Shown piece after piece: positions 48,655-56,714 of a stretch of DNA of 64,000 nt. The notes beneath the pieces are model-generated. The model did not search any database. It worked only from the letters and a program-made list of their open reading frames with translations, and was not told the DNA's origin. Position numbers and translations under genes: made by a program. The number at the start of each line of letters is the position of its first letter. Positions within the stretch are counted from its first letter, which is position 1. The DNA comes from Hymenobacter cyanobacteriorum (lineage in GTDB: Bacteria > Bacteroidota > Bacteroidia > Cytophagales > Hymenobacteraceae). The stretch covers positions 1,054,001 to 1,118,000 of the forward strand of contig NZ_JALBGC010000001.1 in assembly GCF_022631375.1 (NCBI RefSeq). The letters are read 5' to 3'.

Positions 48655-50505
48655 CTATTTCCCGCCCTGCGAAATCCGGTACATCCGCGCGCCGTGCCGC
48701 CGCACGAAAGGCGCAAACTCGCCCGCGGCAGTCGAGACTTTACCCGTCCACAGGTCGCGCACGGTGCAAGTACCTTGCAGCCCCAGTTGCGCCAGCGCCA
48801 CCGGAATCTGCACCGAATCGGCCGGGGCCGGGCGCAATGGGCTTTTGGTAAACACCAGGAATTGCAGCGTACCGCCGGTGTTCTGCGCCGCGCCGGCCTG
48901 GTCGAGCCCGGCCATGGCCCGGAAACGGGTATAGCCGGCCGGCAGCGCGTACTCAATCAGCGAGTTGGCGTGCGTGCCGATGCCCTGCGCGTAGGTTTTG
49001 CTGCCCACGATGAGCGGCGCGCCCGACACGCTTTTATTCACCGTGGCCTGGCCCCAGCCGGCGGTGGCGCTTTGCCAGGGCAGTTCGGCGAGGCTTTTAG
49101 TAGCCGGGCCGTTGCTGAGGGTCGGGTTCAGCCAGTCGGCGTGGTCCCAGGCAATGCCGTCGCCACCGTCGCGCACGTTCAGGTAAAGCCTGGTGGCGCC
49201 GCTGATGTCCACGTCCACGGGCTGACTTTGGCCGGGCGTTTGGCGGGTGATGAGCGGGCTGGCCCAGGCGGCTTCGCTGGCGGGGGCCAGCTCTTGGTCC
49301 TGGGCATTGAAGAGGGCCAGGAATTTGTCGCCGGTGGCGGGGTCGTCGGCCGTCCAGGCCACGAGGTCGCCGCGCCGGAATAGCTGGCGGTTGTGCGTGC
49401 TGCGGTGATGCATCGCCAGCACGTTTTGGTTGGTGAGCAAGCTGAGCGTGAAGGCATCGTTGCTGGGCAGGTCGCCGCCGAACATCAGCGGCGAGCGGAA
49501 AATGCTCCACAGCGTCATCAGCGTGTACTGCTCGTCGCGGGTGAAGCGGCTCATGCGGTCGTCGCCCCGCTCGGCCCGGATGCCCAGGCGGCCCAGCGGC
49601 AGCATGTCCGCATCGGGGTACGCACCGGGCCGGATGTGCGGGGCCCAGCGGTTGCACACCTCGAAGTGCTCCTTCAGCTGCTCCCAGCTGTCCCAGAAAT
49701 CGCCCACCGTGCGCCACATGTTGGCATTGGCAGCTACGTGCTGCGCCTCCGCAACCGGCGTTTCGCCGGGCGAGGTACTGAACACAATTTTGCGCCCCGA
49801 CTTGTCAATGGCCCGCCGAATCATCTCCACTTCGGGCTTGTGATATGGCTCCGAAAGGTCGTCCACTTTCACAAAATCGAGCCCCCACGAGGCGTAGAGC
49901 TTGAACAGCGAGTCGTAGTATTCCTGCGCGCCCGGCCCGGCCTTCACCGTGTACATGTCGTGCAGCCAGCCCGCCTGCCCCTCCTTCGTGTAGATGTCGG
50001 CCGCCGTAAGCTTGGTGCCGAGAATGGGCAGCTTGCGCTGCACGGCCACCACCGGCACGCCGCGCATGATGTGAATGCCGAATTTCAGCCCCTGGCCGTG
50101 CAGATAATCCGCCAGCGGCTTGAAGCCTTTGCCCCCGGCAGCCGACGGAAACCGGTTCACGGCCGGCACGAAGCGGCCGTAAGCATCGAGGTTCCAGTCG
50201 GGGTTTTTCTCGTTATAGCCGTGGGCCGTGTCGTTGCCCACGTACCAGCGAATGTCAACCACCACGTATTCCCAGCCGCTGCTTTTGAGGTTGCGGGCCA
50301 TGTAGTCGGCGTTGGCGCGCACTTCGGCTTCGGTCACGGTGGGGCCGTAGCAGTCCCAGCTGTTCCAGCCCATCGGGGGCGTGGGCGCCCAGGCGTGGAA
50401 GTCGGACTTGGCGGCGGGCGCGGCTTTTTGGGCCGCCAGCGGTTGGCTGGCGAGTCCAGCGAGCAGCGTCAGGGCGAGGGCGTTGCGGCGGAAGGTCGAG
50501 GGCAT
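48655..50505 (-). CDS. GH27 alpha-galactosidase / beta-L-arabinopyranosidase with NPCBM-like domain
   Basis: 616 residues with a signal peptide (LALTLLAGLASQPLAAQ). The GH27 barrel begins TPPMGWNSWDCYGP and has the nucleophile Asp near residue 215 (GLDFVKVDDLS); the acid/base Asp is in the VGDFWDSW segment. Between the barrel and the end is a domain near residues 415-560 resembling NPCBM (LYLNVRDGGDGIAWDHADW, GIGTHANSLIEYALP), interrupting the usual C-terminal beta domain. GH27 contains alpha-galactosidases and beta-L-arabinopyranosidases; the arabinan context makes the second possible. It lies between two family B repeats. Confidence 0.88.
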   Translation of the reverse strand: MPSTFRRNALALTLLAGLASQPLAAQKAAPAAKSDFHAWAPTPPMGWNSWDCYGPTVTEAEVRANADYMARNLKSSGWEYVVVDIRWYVGNDTAHGYNEKNPDWNLDAYGRFVPAVNRFPSAAGGKGFKPLADYLHGQGLKFGIHIMRGVPVVAVQRKLPILGTKLTAADIYTKEGQAGWLHDMYTVKAGPGAQEYYDSLFKLYASWGLDFVKVDDLSEPYHKPEVEMIRRAIDKSGRKIVFSTSPGETPVAEAQHVAANANMWRTVGDFWDSWEQLKEHFEVCNRWAPHIRPGAYPDADMLPLGRLGIRAERGDDRMSRFTRDEQYTLMTLWSIFRSPLMFGGDLPSNDAFTLSLLTNQNVLAMHHRSTHNRQLFRRGDLVAWTADDPATGDKFLALFNAQDQELAPASEAAWASPLITRQTPGQSQPVDVDISGATRLYLNVRDGGDGIAWDHADWLNPTLSNGPATKSLAELPWQSATAGWGQATVNKSVSGAPLIVGSKTYAQGIGTHANSLIEYALPAGYTRFRAMAGLDQAGAAQNTGGTLQFLVFTKSPLRPAPADSVQIPVALAQLGLQGTCTVRDLWTGKVSTAAGEFAPFVRRHGARMYRISQGGK

Positions 50506-50537
50506 TGTGGGTGATTGGTGGCGGTATGTTCGTTTCT

Positions 50538-50622
50538 GTCATCCTGAGCGCAGCGAAGGACCTTCTCACGTTAGAACGACTTTTGCGGACGTGAGAAGGT
50601 CCTTCGCTGCGCTCAGGATGAC
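50538..50622. repeat. Intergenic inverted repeat, family B copy 3
   Basis: GTCATCCTGAGCGCAGCGAA...GGACCTTCTCACGT and its exact complement, short 15-base loop; the longest perfect pairing of the family here. Confidence 0.92.
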
Positions 50623-50649
50623 AGATGTTTGCAAATGACTCGCTGCTTT

Positions 50650-52140
50650 CTATTTCTTCTTGCCCCACATGGCCACGCCCGCGCCATTCAGGCCGGTGAA
50701 AACGGTAGTGGGCTTGCGGTTCTCCCAGTCGCGGCCTTTCTGCACATACAGCTTATCGACGGTACCGTTGCTGTAGCGCATTTCGAGCCAGGGCGCGGCG
50801 TAGGTCCAGGTGTTGGCCGCGTTGCCGTTGAAGGTGCCATCGGCGGCGAGCGTGAGCGGCGTGCTCACCTGGAAATCGGGGTTGGTTTGCTCGTTGCCGA
50901 AACCCGGCGTCACGCGGTAGCTCAGCTTGATTTGCTCCCAGTCGCCCACCAAATCGGCCTGGGGTGAGGGCGTATTGTCCTCGCCGGCGTAGCGCTCGGG
51001 CGATACCACCGGCCAGCCATCAGGCGTCCAGAATATCTTGCGCACGTGCAGGTCCATATAGAAAGCGTCGACACCTGGGCGGCCCTGGTGGGTCATGTAA
51101 AACTGCCCGTTGTTCTCGAACACGCCGCAGTGGGCCGTGCCCTGCCAGCCGCCGTGCCCGGCAAACTGGTAAGGGGCCAGAATCATGGGGCCGTGGTCTT
51201 CGGTCAGGTTGATGTCGCGCCCGTTGTAGTCCAGAAACGGGCCGGCGGCCGAGGCCGAGCGCCCCACGCGCACGTTGTATTTCGTGAACAGCCAGTCGTA
51301 GGAAATGAACAGGTAGTACTTCTTCTGCTCGCTGTTGTAGATGACTTCGGGCCCTTCGATGTTGCCGTTAATCGTGTTGCCGGTGAAGCCGCGCTGCGCA
51401 ATGCGCTGGCCACGCTGCCCGGGCGTTTGGGCCAGGCCGGTGGCCGGGTCGAGCACCAGGGTATAAATGCCATCGAAAGCCGAGCCGTAGTACATGCGGT
51501 GCTGCCCCTGCTGGTCGATGATAACCGTGGGGTCGATGGCGTTGGTTACGGGCGTCGCGGGCAGGTTGGTGGAGGTCACCACCACGCCGCGCTCCGTCCA
51601 GGGGCCGAGCGGCGAGCTGGCGGTGGCCAGGCCAATCACGCTCAGCTTGAACTGGTCAGAGGCCAGCGAGTAGTACAGGCGAAACTCGTTGTTCACCTTG
51701 ATGACGTAGGGCGCCCACAGCAGGCGGTTGGGCACGCCACCGTTCTGCCGGATGAAGGCGCTGCCCATGGCGGGCGGGGTCGTGAACACCCACCCCACGT
51801 ACTCCCACTGAATCAGGTCTTTCGAGCGGCGCACCTGCAGGCCGGGCGTCAGCACGGCATCCGACAAGCCGTAGCCCACGTCGGTGCTGTAGCAGTAATA
51901 ATAGTCGCCGTCCTTGATGATGGCCGGGTCGTGCACGTTGTAGGAAGCCCAGCTGCGGTAGCTGGCCAGCGGCGCCACCTCGGGGTAGGTATCCTTAATG
52001 GTGTTGATGTCGAACGCGCCCGTGGTGGGCGGCTGCGCGGTGGGCACGAAGGCCGGAGTAGGCTCCTTTTTGCAGGCCCCCAGGCCCAATACCGCCAGCA
52101 GCTGCACTGCTGCGACAAACCGATACACGTGCTTTTTCAT
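50650..52140 (-). CDS. GH43 endo-arabinanase, lipoprotein
   Basis: 496 residues with a lipobox (LAVLGLGACKKE). The GH43 propeller has Asp in NVHDPAII, Asp in NAIDPTVI and Glu in NIEGPEVI, and the extra C-terminal beta-barrel domain (about residues 385-490, GDWEQIKLSYRV...LTLAADGTFNGN) seen in AbnB-like endo-alpha-1,5-arabinanases. It would cut arabinan internally at the outer surface. It is downstream of the symporter gene, past a terminator and a family B repeat, so may be expressed separately or at a reduced level. Confidence 0.88.
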   Translation of the reverse strand: MKKHVYRFVAAVQLLAVLGLGACKKEPTPAFVPTAQPPTTGAFDINTIKDTYPEVAPLASYRSWASYNVHDPAIIKDGDYYYCYSTDVGYGLSDAVLTPGLQVRRSKDLIQWEYVGWVFTTPPAMGSAFIRQNGGVPNRLLWAPYVIKVNNEFRLYYSLASDQFKLSVIGLATASSPLGPWTERGVVVTSTNLPATPVTNAIDPTVIIDQQGQHRMYYGSAFDGIYTLVLDPATGLAQTPGQRGQRIAQRGFTGNTINGNIEGPEVIYNSEQKKYYLFISYDWLFTKYNVRVGRSASAAGPFLDYNGRDINLTEDHGPMILAPYQFAGHGGWQGTAHCGVFENNGQFYMTHQGRPGVDAFYMDLHVRKIFWTPDGWPVVSPERYAGEDNTPSPQADLVGDWEQIKLSYRVTPGFGNEQTNPDFQVSTPLTLAADGTFNGNAANTWTYAAPWLEMRYSNGTVDKLYVQKGRDWENRKPTTVFTGLNGAGVAMWGKKK

Positions 52141-52192
52141 AGTTAGCGTAGGCTAGTATTAAGTAGGAAGTAGTGAGCAGTGGAAATCATCT

Positions 52193-52291
52193 GTCATCCT
52201 GAGCGCAGCGAAGGGCCTTGTCACCAGTGAGCAACAGGTATTTAATAGCTATTCAACCGTCATAAGGTCCTTCGCTGCACGCAGGATGACA
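52193..52291. repeat. Intergenic inverted repeat, family B copy 4
   Basis: GTCATCCTGAGCGCAGCGAA left arm and AAGGTCCTTCGCTGCACGCAGGATGAC-type right arm (two changes), between the GH43 and the symporter. Confidence 0.85.
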
Positions 52292-52330
52292 GGCGACTAA
52301 AAGACCAAAAGGCAAACCCACAAAAGCCAA

Positions 52331-52367
52331 AACGGGAGCGTGACCTAACGACACGCTCCCGTTTTAG
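52331..52367 (-). terminator. Terminator after the symporter gene
   Basis: AAAACGGGAGCGTG and CACGCTCCCGTTTT arms, 14-bp stem with a nine-base loop, 34 bases past the symporter stop; T-runs of four on both strands. Confidence 0.82.
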
Positions 52368-52400
52368 ACTGTTAATCAAGGGGGCAGCTGCGCGCCGACC

Positions 52401-54101
52401 CTACCAGAACTTCGTATACAAAGCCGTCAGCATCAGCATCGTAATCACAATGAGCGTCATCGTCTGGGTGCTCACGCGGAACATGCTGGCATCGAGCTGA
52501 ATGGAGCGGGCATTCACCACCGGGCCGGCCAGGCTCACGCTCACCATCAGCACCATCGTCATGACAAACGACAGGCCCATGCAAATCAGGAAGGGGATTT
52601 CGTACACGCCCGCGCTGTTGCGGAAAGCGGTGTAGAGGAAGGTTTCGGGGCCTAGCACGGCGGGCGCGTAGTTGTTGAAGAACACCGACAGCGCGAAGCC
52701 CGCCAGAATGCCCACAATGCCGGCCGTGGCCGTGGTGCGCTTCCAGAACATGCCCAACAGGAACACCGCCAGAATGCCGGGCGAGATGAAGCCCGTGTAC
52801 TTCTGAATGAACTGGAAGCCGCCCTCGCCGCCAATGCCCAGCAGGTCCTTCCAAGTGAAGCACACGCTCAGCACCACGGCCGCCAGAATGGTGAAGCGGC
52901 CAACCAGCACCTGCTTCTTCTCCGAAGCGTCCTTGTTCAGGTAGCGCTTGTAGATGTCGAGGGTGAAGATGGTCGAAATCGAATTCACCTTGCCCGCCAG
53001 CGAGGCCACGATGGCGGCGGTGAGGGCCGCCATGCTCAGGCCCTTCAGGCCGTTGGGCAGGAAGGTGAGGATGGCCGAATACGCGTTGTCGGAGTTGAAC
53101 GCGCCGGTGCTGGCCATTTCGGCCTGCAGGCTGCCGTTGCGGTAGAGCACGTAAGCCGCGATGCCGGGCAGCATCACAATCACGGGCATCATCAGCTTGA
53201 GAATACCGGCGAACAGGATGCCGGTGCGGGCCGTGTGTAAATCAGCCCCCAGCGCGCGCTGGGTGATGTACTGGTTACAGCCCCAGTAGTTCAGATTCAC
53301 AATCCACTGGCCGGCGAAGTACATGGCGATGCCGGGCAGGGCCAGGTACTTATCGACTTCGACCTGCGGTGTGGCGCTGGTGGGCTTGTCGAATATCATG
53401 CGGAAGTGGTCGGGCGCTTTGTCCATCAAGGCATTAAAGCCTGAGATAGCGCCGCCGCCCAGGCCGAACTTGGTGCTCACCAAACTCAGGGCGATGTAGG
53501 TGGTGACGAGGCCGCCCACTACGAGCACGACTACCTGCACCACGTCGGTGTAGCCCACCACCTTCATGCCGCCAATGGAAATCAGCAGCGAGAACAGCGC
53601 CAGCAGGATGATGATGGTGTGGAAGGAGTCGCCGCCTACCAGGTTGCTCAGCGCCAGCGCGCCCAGGTACAGAATGGACGTGAGGTTGACCAGCACGTAC
53701 AGAAACAACCAGAAAATGCTCATAATCAGGCTCAGCGTGCTGTTGTAGCGCTGCTCCAGAAACTGCGGCATCGTGAAGATTTTATTCTTCAAATACACCG
53801 GCATGAAGAACACGGCCACGATGATGAGCACCACGGCCGCCACCCACTCGTAGGCCGCCACCGCCACGCCCACCTTAAAGCCCGAGCCCGACATGCCAAT
53901 GAACTGCTCGGCCGAGATGTTCGAGGCAATCATGCTCGCGCCAATGGCCCACCACGTGAGCGAGCCCTCGGCCAGAAAGTAGTCTTTGGTGCTCTGCTCG
54001 GCCTTTTTCTTGCTCTGGTAGATGTAGAAGCCGTAGGCCGACACCCCCAGTAAGTAAAAGAAAAAGACCAGCAGGTCCAGCGTGGTTAAATTGTTCCGCA
54101 T
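52401..54101 (-). CDS. Sodium:solute symporter (SSS family), probable arabinose transporter
   Basis: 566 residues and about 14 membrane helices, the usual SGLT/PutP-like layout. Family sequence features: LAEGSLTWWAIGASMIASNI near residues 44-63 (the unwound helix 1 with the sodium-binding NIS-type motif NISAEQFIGMSGSGF), FLEQRYN and the GTKxNSIST-like LAGKVNSISTIFTLDIYKRYL in helix 8. SSS carriers take up sugars with sodium. It lies between araA and arabinanase genes, so L-arabinose is the likely substrate, as for the SSS gene of Bacteroides arabinose clusters. ATG at 54101. Confidence 0.88.
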   Translation of the reverse strand: MRNNLTTLDLLVFFFYLLGVSAYGFYIYQSKKKAEQSTKDYFLAEGSLTWWAIGASMIASNISAEQFIGMSGSGFKVGVAVAAYEWVAAVVLIIVAVFFMPVYLKNKIFTMPQFLEQRYNSTLSLIMSIFWLFLYVLVNLTSILYLGALALSNLVGGDSFHTIIILLALFSLLISIGGMKVVGYTDVVQVVVLVVGGLVTTYIALSLVSTKFGLGGGAISGFNALMDKAPDHFRMIFDKPTSATPQVEVDKYLALPGIAMYFAGQWIVNLNYWGCNQYITQRALGADLHTARTGILFAGILKLMMPVIVMLPGIAAYVLYRNGSLQAEMASTGAFNSDNAYSAILTFLPNGLKGLSMAALTAAIVASLAGKVNSISTIFTLDIYKRYLNKDASEKKQVLVGRFTILAAVVLSVCFTWKDLLGIGGEGGFQFIQKYTGFISPGILAVFLLGMFWKRTTATAGIVGILAGFALSVFFNNYAPAVLGPETFLYTAFRNSAGVYEIPFLICMGLSFVMTMVLMVSVSLAGPVVNARSIQLDASMFRVSTQTMTLIVITMLMLTALYTKFW

Positions 54102-54145
54102 GGGAAGATTTGGGTGGGGATGCGTTGGGTTATGCCTGATTTTAG

Positions 54146-54256
54146 AACGTCATGCTGAGCGTAGCCGAAGCATCTCGCTCGTGGCAGTAATCCTCGTCAA
54201 AAAAGGATTAGTGGCAGCACGCGAGATGCTTCGGCTGCGCTCAGCATGACGTTCTT
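54146..54256. repeat. Intergenic inverted repeat, family A copy 5
   Basis: AACGTCATGCTGAGCGTAGC... and ...GCGCTCAGCATGACGTT, with CGAAGCATCTCGC/GCGAGATGCTTCG inner arms. Located between araA and the symporter. Confidence 0.9.
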
Positions 54257-54284
54257 TTCTTATCGTTCTGTTAATGCAGTCGTT

Positions 54285-55775
54285 CTAGCGACCAGCGAAG
54301 GCCACCTCGTTATAGCGCAGCTCGTTTTTGAACGTCCGCAGCTTGGTGTCGGCGTCGATAATCACGAACTCGATGCCGGCCATTTCGGCGAAGTCCTCGA
54401 GGTATTCGGAGGTCAGGTTCTGGCTGTAGCCGGTGTGATGGGCGCCACCGGCCAGAATCCAGGCGGCCGCGCCGGTGTTCAGGTCGGGCAGCACTTTCCA
54501 GAGCACGCGGGCCACGGGCAGCTTGGGCAGGTCCTGGGCGGGCAGCACGGCCTCCACCTCGTTCACTACGAGGCGGAAACGGTGGCCGAGGTCCACGATG
54601 GTGGCATTCAGGGCCGCTCCTGCCGGGCAGTTGAACACCAGGCGGGCCGGGTCGGCCTTGCCGCCGATGCCCAGCGGATGCACTTCCACTTTCACCTTGC
54701 CCTCGGCAATGCTGGGGCAGATTTCGAGCATGTGTGAGCCGAGCACCTGCTCGTTGCCGGGCTCGAAGTGGTAGGTGTAATCCTCCATGAAGGAGTTGCC
54801 GCCAGGCAGGCCCGCGCCCATCACCTTCATGGCGCGCACCAGGGCCGACGTTTTCCAGTCGCCCTCGCCGCCGAAGCCGTAGCCCTCGGCCATCAGGCGC
54901 TGCGTGGCGATGCCGGGCAGCTGCGCCATGCCGTGCAAATCCTCGAAAGTATCGGTGAAGCCAATGGCCTTGTTGTCCTGCAGAAACTTGCGCATGCCGA
55001 CTTCAATTTTGGCGGCTTCGCGCAGGCTGTCGCGCTGGGCACCGCCGGCTTTCAGGTCGTCGGCTAGGTCGTATTCCTGCTCGTAGGTAGCCAGCAGCGC
55101 GTCCACATCGGCATCCGAAGCGGCGTTGATAACGGCCACCAAATCGCCGATGCCGTAGGTGTTCACCGAGTAGCCGAATTTGAATTCGGCCTCTACTTTG
55201 TCGCCTTCGGTTACGGCCACGTAGCGCATGTTGTCGCCGAAGCGCACGATGCGCGCGCCCTGCCAGTCGGCCCAGGCGCAGGCCGCTCGCGCCCAGATGC
55301 TGAGGCGCTCGTGCACGTCGGCGCTCTGCCAGTGGCCCACCACCACCTTGCGCTTTAGCTTCAGCCGCGCCCCGATGAAGCCAAACTCGCGGTCGCCGTG
55401 CGCCGACTGGTTGGTGTTCATGAAATCCATGTCGATGTCGGCCCACGGAATGTCGCGGTTGAACTGCGTGTGCAGGTGCGCCAGCGGCTTTTGCAGGATT
55501 TTCAGGCCGTTTATCCACATTTTGGCCGGCGAGAAGGTGTGCATCCAGGCAATCAGGCCCACGCAGTTCTCGGTGGTGTTGGCCTCGCGCACCAGCTGCG
55601 TAATGCCGTCCGGCCCCGTCAGCACGGGCTTATACACGATTTTGATGGGCAGCGCGGAGCCGAGGGCTTCGGCAATCTGCTGCGAGTGCTGGGCTACCTG
55701 CTCCAGAGTTTCGGGGCCGTAGAGGTGCTGGCTGCCGGTGATGAACCAGGCTTCGTAGTGGGTGAGGTCAATCAT
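54285..55775 (-). CDS. araA: L-arabinose isomerase
   Basis: 496 residues, the normal length. It converts L-arabinose to L-ribulose, the first step of catabolism. The N-terminus ([21 protein letters not shown]), [55 protein letters not shown] and GGAHHTGYS segments are diagnostic; the catalytic Glu and metal-binding His/Glu fall in these. Cytoplasmic. It sits between araD (across a family G repeat) and the symporter gene (across a family A repeat). ATG at 55775. Confidence 0.97.
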   Translation of the reverse strand: MIDLTHYEAWFITGSQHLYGPETLEQVAQHSQQIAEALGSALPIKIVYKPVLTGPDGITQLVREANTTENCVGLIAWMHTFSPAKMWINGLKILQKPLAHLHTQFNRDIPWADIDMDFMNTNQSAHGDREFGFIGARLKLKRKVVVGHWQSADVHERLSIWARAACAWADWQGARIVRFGDNMRYVAVTEGDKVEAEFKFGYSVNTYGIGDLVAVINAASDADVDALLATYEQEYDLADDLKAGGAQRDSLREAAKIEVGMRKFLQDNKAIGFTDTFEDLHGMAQLPGIATQRLMAEGYGFGGEGDWKTSALVRAMKVMGAGLPGGNSFMEDYTYHFEPGNEQVLGSHMLEICPSIAEGKVKVEVHPLGIGGKADPARLVFNCPAGAALNATIVDLGHRFRLVVNEVEAVLPAQDLPKLPVARVLWKVLPDLNTGAAAWILAGGAHHTGYSQNLTSEYLEDFAEMAGIEFVIIDADTKLRTFKNELRYNEVAFAGR

Positions 55776-55782
55776 TGTTTTA

Positions 55783-55886
55783 AACTGTTAGCTAATAGCT
55801 TTTAGCCGTTAGCTTTTTTGTTTGAGGAAGAGAATCGGATAGTTTCTGCCAGAAGCTAACAGCTAATAGCCGTCAGCTAAAAGCTA
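55783..55886. repeat. Intergenic inverted repeat, family G
   Basis: Imperfect repeats of TTAGCTAATAGCTTTTAGC and GCTAACAGCTAATAGC/AGCTAAAAGCT, AT-rich and self-complementary, filling the araD-araA gap. Only this copy in the window. Confidence 0.75.
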
Positions 55887-55891
55887 AAAAC

Positions 55892-56590
55892 TCACTGCCC
55901 GTAATAGGATTTTGCGCCGTGCTTGCGCTCGTAGTGCTTGGTAATCAAAGCATCTTTCAACCGCTCTACGCCCGGGCGCAACGTGCAGCTGAGGTAGGCC
56001 AGGCGGGCCAGTTCTTCGAGCACGGCGCTGTGATACACGGCCTTTTCCACGGTTTTGCCCCAGGTGAAAGGCGCGTGGTTGCCCACGAGAATCATCTCAA
56101 CTTCGCTGGGCGAGAGGCCACGCTTCTCGAACTCGTTGATGATTTGCCAGCCGGTCTGGTGCTCGTAGTCGCCTTCGATGAGTTCGTCGCTCATGGGCGG
56201 GGCGCAGGGCACGTCCACGGTGAGGTGGTCGGCGTGGGTGGTGCCCAGAATCGGGATATCGAGCTGCGCTTGGGCCCAGGCAGTGGCGTAGGTGCTGTGC
56301 GTGTGCACGATGCCGCCAATTTCGGGCCACTGCTTGAAGAGCAGCGCGTGCGTTTTCGTATCCGACGACGGCCGCTTGCTGCCTTCCACCGCGTTGCCTT
56401 CGAAATCGACAATCACGATGTCTTCGGGCGTGAGCGTGGCGTAGGGCACCCCGCTGGGCTTGATGGCGAACACGCTACGCTCCCGGTCGACCACGCTGGC
56501 GTTGCCGAAGGTGAAGAGCACCAGCCCGAGCTTGGGCAGTTGCATGTTGGCCTCGTAGCAGGCTTGTTTCAGGGCTTGGTATTGGCTCAT
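55892..56590 (-). CDS. araD: L-ribulose-5-phosphate 4-epimerase
   Basis: 232 residues, class II aldolase/epimerase fold. It converts L-ribulose 5-phosphate to D-xylulose 5-phosphate, which enters the pentose phosphate pathway. Seen: LFTFGNASVVDRE (phosphate binding), IVHTHSTYATAWAQ and GTTHADHL (zinc-binding His residues), and the late NHAPFTWG. ATG at 56590. Between araB and araA, separated from each by an inverted repeat. Confidence 0.96.
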   Translation of the reverse strand: MSQYQALKQACYEANMQLPKLGLVLFTFGNASVVDRERSVFAIKPSGVPYATLTPEDIVIVDFEGNAVEGSKRPSSDTKTHALLFKQWPEIGGIVHTHSTYATAWAQAQLDIPILGTTHADHLTVDVPCAPPMSDELIEGDYEHQTGWQIINEFEKRGLSPSEVEMILVGNHAPFTWGKTVEKAVYHSAVLEELARLAYLSCTLRPGVERLKDALITKHYERKHGAKSYYGQ

Positions 56591-56615
56591 TCTAGTGAGG
56601 GTAGTGCTTCAACAG

Positions 56616-56714
56616 GTCATGCTGAGCGCAGTCGAAGCATCTCTACCGCTTCGTTGAATCGATTTGAATTAGTGTTGCGGGAGAGATGCTTCGACAAGCT
56701 CAGCATGACGTTCT
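56616..56714. repeat. Intergenic inverted repeat, family A copy 6 (overlaps the araB 3' end)
   Basis: GTCATGCTGAGCGCAGTCGA... left arm and ...GACAAGCTCAGCATGACG right arm. The right arm is read as the last residues of AraB. Confidence 0.88.

Noticed and set aside
56653..56668. GAATCGATTTGA as a further operator between araD and araB
   Set aside because: Only the eight-base core AATCGATT agrees; it lies in the loop of a family A repeat with no promoter.
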